DNA of 37,307 nucleotides from Thalassobium sp. (GTDB lineage: Bacteria; Pseudomonadota; Gammaproteobacteria; Pseudomonadales; Oceanobacteraceae). Every line of letters begins with the position of its first letter. The stretch's first letter is position 1. The notes beneath the pieces were generated by a model. It saw only the letters and a program-made list of their open reading frames with translations. It was not told the origin of the DNA and searched no databases. The DNA lies in NCBI GenBank assembly GCA_002733205.1, contig NVUW01000011.1:1-37307 (forward strand). Direction: 5' to 3'. Below are positions 27,798-35,269 of the stretch, in pieces. The position numbers were made by a program, and so were the translations under genes.

Positions 27798-28267
27798 AGA
27801 TTGTTCCTCTATACGATCACGGTATAATTCGCAGCGTTATGATGCACGAAGACATTCTCCCCACAATCATTGACGACACTTGGGGCGGCCAGGCTTACAC
27901 GCCTAACACAGCAGACGAGATATTCCTTGGGTGCATTGTTGATGGGTCTTTGATTGGCGTTTACCGCCTGCACTGGCTAACAGGAATTACGCTGCAAGGC
28001 CATACCCATATATTGAAGGATTACCGCAAGGAACACAGCATTGAAAGCTGCAAGAAAGTTATGGCTTGGGTGTTGGATAATGTAGCCAGATGCAAAAAGA
28101 TTGATTGTTACGTACCGCGAGTGTACCCTAACGTTAGGCAGTTTCTAGCCGCTTGCGGATTTAAGTCTGAAGGAATAACACGCAGTTCCTTTATGTTGAA
28201 AGGTCGAATCTACGACCAGGACATCATGGGTATAACCCGTGACGAAATGAAGCAGGAAATTAAATAA
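27794..28267 (+). CDS. DUF2824 / P22 gp14-like, GNAT-fold protein
   Basis: The 157-residue protein begins MKIVPLYDHGIIRSVMMHED, with IIDDTWGGQAYTP, then GCIVDGSLIGVYRLHWLTGI, a helical segment (ESCKKVMAWVLDNVARCKKI) and RVYPNVRQFLAACGFKSEGI, the GNAT-like order of strand and helix. P22 gp14 is involved in head morphogenesis and belongs to this group. It may be an acetyltransferase or only structurally related. Its position after gp10 matches P22. Confidence 0.75.
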   Translation: MKIVPLYDHGIIRSVMMHEDILPTIIDDTWGGQAYTPNTADEIFLGCIVDGSLIGVYRLHWLTGITLQGHTHILKDYRKEHSIESCKKVMAWVLDNVARCKKIDCYVPRVYPNVRQFLAACGFKSEGITRSSFMLKGRIYDQDIMGITRDEMKQEIK

Positions 28268-28884
28268 TGGGCAGTATATTTCAAACTGTTTTCGGTGGCG
28301 GCACAAGTTCAGCTTCCGAGCAGAATGTACAGAACCAGCAAGCACAGAACGCCCAATTGCGGCAGTTCATAGAACAGCAGACAGGCCAAGCTAGACAAGA
28401 TGTACTAGGTGTTTTTCCGCAGGCTGATTTTGCACGTAACGCTGGCATTCAAGGCGCGCTCGATGTTGTTGGCCAAGGTGTGCCTGTTGAACTTGCAGCG
28501 CTTCAGCAAGGTAACGTTGGCGCTCAAGGTGTTCTCGGTACCGGGTTAGAACAGTTTCAAAACGCCATTCTAGGTGACCCTCTAGACTTCTCAGGATTTT
28601 CCCCGCAGCAAATTGGTGTTGATACATCATTCCTGCAGGGTGTTCAGCTTCCAGACTTTGTGCCCCAACCTGCTGCGACACCTAACGCAACCGTTCCTAA
28701 TATAGACGCCATTCTCGGAAACCTAACCGGGCAAGGTGATTTCTCTGGGGTGAACAGCATTTTAAGTCTGTTAGGGCAACAAGGCACACAAGGTGGAGGG
28801 TTCGCCGCTCCGACCAGTGCGCGGGGTCGTGGTGCTTTCGACGCTGGAATATTCGGGCGAGCTAACACAGGGCGAGGGTTTTAA
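28267..28884 (+). CDS. Ejection protein, P22 gp7-like by position
   Basis: The 205-residue protein is rich in Gln, Gly and Ala (EQNVQNQQAQNAQLRQFIEQ; AALQQGNVGAQGVLGTGLEQ) with a low-complexity Gly-rich end. In P22 the genes after 14 are 7, 20 and 16, all injected with the DNA; size and place point to gp7, though sequence likeness is limited to composition. ATG 28267 follows AGGAAA. Confidence 0.65.
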   Translation: MGSIFQTVFGGGTSSASEQNVQNQQAQNAQLRQFIEQQTGQARQDVLGVFPQADFARNAGIQGALDVVGQGVPVELAALQQGNVGAQGVLGTGLEQFQNAILGDPLDFSGFSPQQIGVDTSFLQGVQLPDFVPQPAATPNATVPNIDAILGNLTGQGDFSGVNSILSLLGQQGTQGGGFAAPTSARGRGAFDAGIFGRANTGRGF

Positions 28885-28885
28885 A

Positions 28886-30067
28886 ATGCCACATATAGGA
28901 TTATCAGGATCAGAAGCAGCGCTACAAGCAGGATTAGCAGGATCAGAAGCCGCATTAGGCACCGGGTTTCAGGCGTCAGAAGCCGCACGCAGGGCAGGGT
29001 TGCTAGGATCAGAGACAGCGCTGCAAGGCGGGTTGGCGGGTATAGAATCCGCGATACAAGGCGGTTTGTTGGGCTCAGAGGCGGCGCTTCAAGGTGGATT
29101 ACAGGGCGCTTTAAATCAGGTTATGGCCGGAACACAGACCGGTCGCGCAGACCTTGGCCTTGCAAGTGGCAGATTTGACCCGTTCGCACAAGGTGGCGCT
29201 TCGGCGTTTAACCTACAAGGCGCGCTATCTGGTGCATTAGGACCACAGGCGCAACAACAAGCGTTTGCAGACTTTCAAGCAAGCCCAGGCCAAAATTTCC
29301 TTCGAGACGAGGCAGAAAGATCGCTAGTTCGTAATGCTTCGGCCACTGGCGGGCTTGGCGGCGGTAATGTTCTACGGGCATTGCAGGAGCAAGCGGTAGG
29401 CTTGGCCTCGCAGGATTTTGGAAACCAGTTTAACCGGCTTGGTTCTTTGGCACAGCAAGGATTGAGCGCAACAGGTCAACAGGCTGGCCTTAGCAGCGAA
29501 GCGGCACAGCTAGCACAACAGGCCGGATTATTTGGCGGTCAAGCATTCCTTGGAACAGGTCAAGACATTTCACAAGGCAGAACAAGGGCAGGCCAAGACA
29601 TTGCACAAGGACGCGGAAGCATAGCCTCACAGCTTGCACAAGGCAGAGCACTATCAGGCGAACAATTCGCACAGGGCCGCACAAGAGCTGGTGAGCAGGT
29701 TTCGCTTGGTCGCACAAGAGCTGGCGAACAACTTGCTCAAGGGCGCACGCGTGCCGGAGAACAGATTGCAGGCCAAGCCAGCGCAACAAGCAGCGCATTA
29801 GCTAACTTAATTAATCAACAAGGGTTAGGCGTGTCTGGAATTGTAGGACAGAGAACCGGAAACATTGCGGATTTAATCGCTAGTGCAGGCGCTCAACAGG
29901 GCGGATCAACACAGAACCTTGCGAACATTCTAGCCAATATCGCTACGGGTTCAGCTTCACAGGTTGCTGGATTGCCGGGCCTTCCATCATTGACGCCTAA
30001 CCAGGGTATTTTAGGTGGAATTGGTAGTCTCGCCAGCGGCATTGGTACAGCTATAGGAGCGTTTTAA
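28886..30067 (+). CDS. Ejection protein with 11-residue repeats, P22 gp20-like by position
   Basis: The true start is ATG 28886, just after the previous stop; the open frame upstream overlaps that gene. The 393-residue protein begins with seven 11-residue units of the type L-x-G-S-E-A-A-L-Q-x-G. A second run near residues 230-297 has 11-residue units of the type G-E-Q-x-x-x-G-R-T-R-A. Hendecad repeats usually make long amphipathic helices that bind membranes, as in apolipoproteins and synuclein. For an ejection protein this suggests a transmembrane DNA conduit or membrane-coating function. The C-terminal region is hydrophobic and Gly-rich (ILGGIGSLASGIGTAIGAF). Confidence 0.75.
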   Translation: MPHIGLSGSEAALQAGLAGSEAALGTGFQASEAARRAGLLGSETALQGGLAGIESAIQGGLLGSEAALQGGLQGALNQVMAGTQTGRADLGLASGRFDPFAQGGASAFNLQGALSGALGPQAQQQAFADFQASPGQNFLRDEAERSLVRNASATGGLGGGNVLRALQEQAVGLASQDFGNQFNRLGSLAQQGLSATGQQAGLSSEAAQLAQQAGLFGGQAFLGTGQDISQGRTRAGQDIAQGRGSIASQLAQGRALSGEQFAQGRTRAGEQVSLGRTRAGEQLAQGRTRAGEQIAGQASATSSALANLINQQGLGVSGIVGQRTGNIADLIASAGAQQGGSTQNLANILANIATGSASQVAGLPGLPSLTPNQGILGGIGSLASGIGTAIGAF

Positions 30068-31186
30068 ATGGCATTTGCACCAATACAAAGACAAACACCA
30101 AGCACTTTACAACAAATCGGTACGGGCTTACAGGCCTTTGGCGAAGGCGTTCAAGGTCGCGGTTCGCAGTTTCAAGCGTTACAGCAGCAGCAGGCGCGAC
30201 AGTTAGACAAAGACAGAAAGCAGGCCGCTGCTGATGACATTAGGCGCGCAAAGCTTCTATTTGATAGTGGAGACATTGCAGGCATTCAAAGACTTGCCTC
30301 TGAACGTGTGGGCTTTATCAGTGAGTTAGGCGGCGACCCTTCCGACACTCAAGGCATCTTGGACCTTTCCGAAGCAGCACTAGGTGGTGACCCAAACGCA
30401 TTTCAGAGACTAGGACAGACGTTAAACCTTGGTGTTCAGGCTGCTATTGAAGGCGGATTTTTAAAAGCGCCAAAAGGACAAGAAGGCAGAACTTTTGCGC
30501 CCATAGACATTGTTGATGAAAGCGGGAATGTGATTTCTGTAATTCCAACGGTTAGAGACGGAAAAGTTGTTAATCTTCCAGTCGGCGCTCGCCCAAAAGC
30601 AACCCCTGAGCAGCTTGCTGGCCTTAAGGTTTCGTCAAGCGGAGAGATAGAAGAAAAGAAAACAGTCGAGCAGGGAAAGCGCGACTTTAAAAAGCAACAA
30701 GTGGTACTCACGGTTAAACAGGTAGAAAAAGGCTTCGAGGCCGCGACAACAATAAAAGCAAATATCAACACTCTTGGAGATGCTATTGAGGCAATTGAAA
30801 GGGGCGCGTCAACTGGTGTAGTTTCTAACTTCTTCCCGTCTATAAGAGCATCCACTCTTGCATTTGAAAATGCTGCTTCTAGGCTTGGCCTTGATGTTGT
30901 TGGTTCTGTTACGTTTGGCGCATTAAGCGAGGGCGAATTGAAGCTTGCCATGCAAACGGCGGTTCCTACAAACATGTCACCTTCTGACTTAAAAGTCTGG
31001 TTACAAAATAAGCAAGATGCACAAAAGAAGCTTCTTAAATACATGAGGGAACAGGTAACGTTCTTAAGTGAAGGAAATACCGTTGCGGATTGGCTTAATA
31101 GGGAAGACCAACCACAGCAAGCGCAAACTACAGACTTTATTTTCGTAGACGGGAAATTAACACCAAACCCTGATAAGGCGCAATAA
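30068..31186 (+). CDS. Ejection or internal virion protein, 372 residues
   Basis: ATG 30068 follows AGGAG. The N-terminus (APIQRQTPSTLQQIGTGLQA; QALQQQQARQLDKDRKQAAA) is Gln-rich and helical, the middle has a beta segment (FAPIDIVDESGNVISVIPTV) and the C-terminus (GALSEGELKLAMQTAVPTNM, LQNKQDAQKKLLKYMREQVT) matches a pattern frequent in phage DNA transfer proteins. P22 has three ejection proteins; here there appear to be four. Confidence 0.7.
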   Translation: MAFAPIQRQTPSTLQQIGTGLQAFGEGVQGRGSQFQALQQQQARQLDKDRKQAAADDIRRAKLLFDSGDIAGIQRLASERVGFISELGGDPSDTQGILDLSEAALGGDPNAFQRLGQTLNLGVQAAIEGGFLKAPKGQEGRTFAPIDIVDESGNVISVIPTVRDGKVVNLPVGARPKATPEQLAGLKVSSSGEIEEKKTVEQGKRDFKKQQVVLTVKQVEKGFEAATTIKANINTLGDAIEAIERGASTGVVSNFFPSIRASTLAFENAASRLGLDVVGSVTFGALSEGELKLAMQTAVPTNMSPSDLKVWLQNKQDAQKKLLKYMREQVTFLSEGNTVADWLNREDQPQQAQTTDFIFVDGKLTPNPDKAQ

Positions 31187-33456
31187 TGGCTAAAACAGTA
31201 AGATTGCCAGACGGCAGGGTTTTAACTTTCCCTGATAGCGCCACACCGGAACAGATCCAGTCGGCGATTGCTAATATGTCTGCGCCTGCTGAACAAGCAC
31301 CGCCGCAAGCACAGCGGCAAATCCCACCTCTTCCATCTGGCCCAGGGTTTGATTTTCCTGAAGGAATTGAGCAATTTAGTTTTTCCGGAGACGACATACA
31401 GAAGCGCATTGGTCAAGCTGGTGAGATAATAAATAGAACACTTGGCCTGCCCGTAGATCTTGTCACGCAGGGAATTAACTTTGCAGCCCGTCAGATAACT
31501 GGCAAGGATTTGATTGACCCATCACAGGTAATTGGTGGTAGACAGAGCATACAAGAATTTGGCCAGGGTACTGGCGAAGGTGTCAAAACATTAGGTCGCG
31601 GGGTTGGTCTTCTTGACCCGCAAACAGAAGAAGAGCGCTTGCGCGTTGAAAAGTTGGCAGAGTCGCCTAGTTTTGTTGGTGGCCAGATATTCGCTGAAGT
31701 TGCCCCATTCTTGGCACCAGCGGCACAAGTTGCTAGGATCCCGTCACTATTAGGTAGGGCAGGCGCTACGGGCGTTTTAGGTGCAGCAGAGGCGGCTACT
31801 ATAGCAAGTGGACAAGGGAGAAGTTTAGATGAAACATTACAAGCGGCGGGTGTGGGCGGCGGATTGGGCGTTAGCCTTGAGATTTTCCTTCCTGTTCTTG
31901 GTCGCGTGGCTAGTGCGGCATTAAGGCGGATAACTGGAAAAGCCCCTGCTGGCCAATTGATTACACCGCAGGGTACACCAACTAAAGAATTAACCGACGC
32001 TCTTGACGCCTCCGATGTGTCTTTTGACGATCTCAACAACACTGCGATTTCTCAAATCCGCACAGGTGTTGACCCTATTCAGGCGGAACGTGCGGCAAGG
32101 TTTGCAGCTCAAGATATACCGGCAACCCGTGGTATCATAACCCAGGACGACATTTTCCTTGGTGCAGAGGAAACCTTGCTTGGTCGCGCAGATGAAGCCG
32201 CTAGGGCTATAACTTCCCCGTTACGGCAGCGCAAGCAACAGATCAGCGCTGCATTCGAGAGAAACGCAGAAAATTTGGTCGATGATCTTGGGCTTCCTGA
32301 TGATGTGGGTGCTTCAATTAAAGACGCTCTAACGGGCAGGCGCAAAATATTACGTACTGAAAAGAACAGGCTTTATCAGGCGGCAAGCGATGCAGACCCA
32401 GAGCTAGCGCGTGCGCCGATTGTTACTGACGATATAGCCGCCGCAATTCCTGAAAGAAAAAAAATTAAACGGATTTCAAATATACCCGGCAATCAGGTTA
32501 AGGCGCTCGATGATTTGCTTGTTGAATTTGGTATCAATAAAAACCCTGACGCTGTGGAAGCATTCGTTAAGGGCGGCGACATAATAGAACCGCTAAGCTT
32601 TAATAATTTCGAGGATTTCAGGCAATCTTTAAACGCCATTTCACGCGCAGATAACTTCGGACAAGGGGCAACATCTGTAGCGCTCGTTAGGCCGGTCCTT
32701 AAAGCGTTAGACGATGAATTAAATATCGCATTTTCTGCAATTGAAAAGACTGGCCAACAAAATACGCTTGATATTCTAAAGCAGGCGCGGGCTGCAGTCG
32801 TTCAACTGAAGACAGAGTTTGACCCTAAAGATTTAGCCAACAAGCTAGTATCTACAAAGAAAGGTTCTAGGGTACCAACCGTTGAAGCTTCTGAGGTGTT
32901 TAAGACGCTAACGCTACCCGGCACCACCAGAGAGGGCCTGACCCGTACATTGGCGGCGCTACGTAATGCGCCCAATGGAAAGGTCGCGATTGGAAACCTT
33001 CAGTCGAGCGTTGTTTTCCATGCGCTTGAAGATGCTATCTCTGCAGTTTCTAATAAAAGCGGTGGCGTTCAACAATTTAGCCCTGCGGCGTTTAACCGGT
33101 CCCTGAATAAATTTGGTGATAAGCTAGATATTATCTTTGCCGGTAACAAGACGGCCCTTAAACAGCTCCGAGACTTGCAAAGAAGCGCTGCTGACGTGGT
33201 TACGCCAGCATCAACCAAGCCGAAAGGTTCTGCGCCTGCTGTCAGCGCCATTCTTGATATATTGGGGCCATTCGGAAGGCTGCCAGTTGTTAGGCCCGTA
33301 ATAGACGCAGTCGGCCAAGCTAGGGGCGTTTCGGGTGCTTTAAAAGTTTCGCCTCAAAACAGGCCCGCTATTGAATATATACAACGGGACTTCCCCGCGC
33401 TTGCATCCGTGCTTGCAATTACATTAGTTACAGGTGAACAAGAAAATGGCAGCTAA
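31186..33456 (+). CDS. Large ejection protein, P22 gp16-like by position, 756 residues
   Basis: It starts RLPDGRVLTFPDSATPEQIQ, an N-terminal module frequent in phage ejection proteins, then has a hydrophobic, Ala/Gly-rich stretch (ATGVLGAAEAATIASGQGRS, AGVGGGLGVSLEIFLPVLGR) that could insert in a membrane, and long helices (RQSLNAISRADNFGQGATSV; FDPKDLANKLV). No lytic motif is visible. It is the largest of the four ejection proteins. Its start overlaps the previous stop (TAATG). Confidence 0.75.
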   Translation: MAKTVRLPDGRVLTFPDSATPEQIQSAIANMSAPAEQAPPQAQRQIPPLPSGPGFDFPEGIEQFSFSGDDIQKRIGQAGEIINRTLGLPVDLVTQGINFAARQITGKDLIDPSQVIGGRQSIQEFGQGTGEGVKTLGRGVGLLDPQTEEERLRVEKLAESPSFVGGQIFAEVAPFLAPAAQVARIPSLLGRAGATGVLGAAEAATIASGQGRSLDETLQAAGVGGGLGVSLEIFLPVLGRVASAALRRITGKAPAGQLITPQGTPTKELTDALDASDVSFDDLNNTAISQIRTGVDPIQAERAARFAAQDIPATRGIITQDDIFLGAEETLLGRADEAARAITSPLRQRKQQISAAFERNAENLVDDLGLPDDVGASIKDALTGRRKILRTEKNRLYQAASDADPELARAPIVTDDIAAAIPERKKIKRISNIPGNQVKALDDLLVEFGINKNPDAVEAFVKGGDIIEPLSFNNFEDFRQSLNAISRADNFGQGATSVALVRPVLKALDDELNIAFSAIEKTGQQNTLDILKQARAAVVQLKTEFDPKDLANKLVSTKKGSRVPTVEASEVFKTLTLPGTTREGLTRTLAALRNAPNGKVAIGNLQSSVVFHALEDAISAVSNKSGGVQQFSPAAFNRSLNKFGDKLDIIFAGNKTALKQLRDLQRSAADVVTPASTKPKGSAPAVSAILDILGPFGRLPVVRPVIDAVGQARGVSGALKVSPQNRPAIEYIQRDFPALASVLAITLVTGEQENGS

Positions 33457-34531
33457 CAGATATTTAAACCCACGGCCACAGTATTTTGACAGTAGCGGCA
33501 ATGTTGTTGCAGACGGTAAGCTTAGTTTCTTCGATTCAGGAACTACAGACCCGAAAAACACGTTTTCAGACATTAACGAAGACAACGCAAATACAAACCC
33601 GGTTATTCTTTCTGCTGATGGCAGGGTTGGGAATGTTTTCTATTCTGGAACGGCGCGGGTTATTTTAACAGACAGTGCTGACAACCAGATTTTTAACATT
33701 GACAACGTTGGGCAGTCTGGTAGCGGCTCAGTCTTTGCTGTATGGAATAACGCGGTTGAATATGGCCTTGATGACATCGTGCAAGGTTCCGATAGGCTAT
33801 ATTATAGATCACTGATTAACGGGAACATTGGAACCGACCCAACATCAAGCGCCGTGCAATGGGAGGTTTTGAACTTCATTCGCGTGTGGAATATTAACGT
33901 TACATACACAACAGGTAATATTGTACAAGACGACGCTGGAAACCTCTATAAGTCACTTACGGGCGTTAACCTTGGCAATGATCCAACTTCAAGCCCTACA
34001 GAGTGGGGGTCTGTTTCTGGGGCATTCCCTTGGACAAAGCTTGCAGAGACTTCGCCTACAAGCGGGTCTAGTTTCCAAGTTACAGGCATACCGGCAACAG
34101 CCCTTTCGGTAATGATTGTTTGCTCCGGAATGGACTACAGCACGTCAACGCGCTTGAGAATGCAGGTTCTAGACGATTCAGTTGTTAAAACCTCTGGGTA
34201 TTTCTCGACGGCCATTTTCTTCGACAACAGCGCCGTAGCAACAGCATCAACAAGCAATTCTATCCTTCATATTGTACGGATTAACAACATCGACGGCTCA
34301 AGCACACAATCAGCCACAGGCACGCTAGTTAGAAACGGCGCAACTGGAATTTGGTCGTGGGATTGCAGCGGAAAGAACGATAATACAGCTACACCATTGC
34401 AAACAAGTTGGTCTAGGGCAAATGGCCGCACACCGGTTATTGCTGGCACTATGAATGGTTTAGAATTTGAAATATTATCAGGAACGTTTTCGGGCGGAAC
34501 AATCACGGTTTATTATTCGGAATCAACATAA
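33446..34531 (+). CDS. Tail fiber or spike with head-binding N-terminus and two chitin-binding-like repeats
   Basis: ATG 33446 lies inside the end of the previous gene; an in-frame GTG at 33434 is less likely. The first 95 residues (ANRYLNPRPQYFDSSGNVVA; GKLSFFDSGTTDPKNTFSD; NPVILSADGRVGNVFYSG) form the typical virion-attachment domain of podovirus tail fibers. Then two repeats of about 45 residues (VWNNAVEYGLDDIVQGSDRL and VWNINVTYTTGNIVQDDAGN, each ending DPTSS...W) resemble carbohydrate-binding modules of the CBM5/12 type. The final 150 residues are a beta-rich domain. It probably binds host glycans. Confidence 0.8.
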   Translation: MAANRYLNPRPQYFDSSGNVVADGKLSFFDSGTTDPKNTFSDINEDNANTNPVILSADGRVGNVFYSGTARVILTDSADNQIFNIDNVGQSGSGSVFAVWNNAVEYGLDDIVQGSDRLYYRSLINGNIGTDPTSSAVQWEVLNFIRVWNINVTYTTGNIVQDDAGNLYKSLTGVNLGNDPTSSPTEWGSVSGAFPWTKLAETSPTSGSSFQVTGIPATALSVMIVCSGMDYSTSTRLRMQVLDDSVVKTSGYFSTAIFFDNSAVATASTSNSILHIVRINNIDGSSTQSATGTLVRNGATGIWSWDCSGKNDNTATPLQTSWSRANGRTPVIAGTMNGLEFEILSGTFSGGTITVYYSEST

Positions 34532-34968
34532 TGAAACTTTATCGCAGAAAATCAGACGGTCTATTTCCCGCGTATCAGGACGATGCACGCAAGAAGAACC
34601 CAAAGCAGTATGAAGAGGTTGAGGGACACGAAGCGGAGTTTGCCCGGGCAACTCACCGCCTGGGTAGCTGGACAAGGCCGCAGGTTGAAGGCGGTGTTTT
34701 AACTGCATATAGGCGCGCAGTACCGCGATCATCCGAAGAATTGGCAGGCATTGACCATGAGGCGTGGGAAGATGTAAGATCAGAACGCAATAAAAACCTT
34801 GCCGAAACAGATAGAGATACGATCCGAGTTCTTGAAACTCTTTTACCTGATAGCGAGCTTAAGACATACAGACAAAGCTTGCGCGATATAACTGACGATA
34901 AAAAGAACGGCGGAATTAAAGACCCTAAGAAAATTAAGGTCAAAAAATTCAAAGGACGAAGGAAATAA
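34531..34968 (+). CDS. Tail assembly chaperone-like protein, 145 residues
   Basis: The C-terminal half has HEAWEDVRSERNKNLAETDR followed by SELKTYRQSLRDITDD, which matches the W..vR.eRn..L..tD...YR..LRdi pattern of tail fiber assembly or tail assembly chaperone proteins. The N-terminal half (YRRKSDGLFPAYQDDARKKN) is less typical, and the tail is very basic (DPKKIKVKKFKGRRK). It stands between two fiber-like genes, fitting a fiber folding or attachment factor. Confidence 0.7.
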   Translation: MKLYRRKSDGLFPAYQDDARKKNPKQYEEVEGHEAEFARATHRLGSWTRPQVEGGVLTAYRRAVPRSSEELAGIDHEAWEDVRSERNKNLAETDRDTIRVLETLLPDSELKTYRQSLRDITDDKKNGGIKDPKKIKVKKFKGRRK

Positions 34969-34969
34969 A

Positions 34970-35269
34970 ATGGCAGACTATCAAGACGTAACAGTTGACG
35001 CGCACGTGTGGACAAGCCTGCATGATGAGCTAGGAATTACTTCAGGTACTCAAATATTCTTCCAAAACATAGGAATAAGAACCTTGCGGGTAGTGCTTGC
35101 GGCTACATCACCAAGCGCAGATGATCGCTTCGGGCTTAAGGTTCCTCACTTCGACGGGGGAGAGCCGGTTAGCGATCTTGTGCAATCAACACCAATCGGT
35201 GCGGGTGATGAGACTTGGGTTATCGGTGAAGGCGGAAATACAACGGTTTCGGTACAGGATGCAACATGA
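34970..35269 (+). CDS. Small virion-associated protein, 99 residues
   Basis: ATG 34970 follows AAGGAAAT, 1 bp after the previous stop. The product is beta-rich (YQDVTVDAHVWTSLHDELGI, SGTQIFFQNIGIRTLRVVLA; DETWVIGEGGNTTVSVQDAT), like small head or tail decoration proteins found near fiber genes. It ends in an ATGA overlap with the large tail gene. No exact function. Confidence 0.65.
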   Translation: MADYQDVTVDAHVWTSLHDELGITSGTQIFFQNIGIRTLRVVLAATSPSADDRFGLKVPHFDGGEPVSDLVQSTPIGAGDETWVIGEGGNTTVSVQDAT

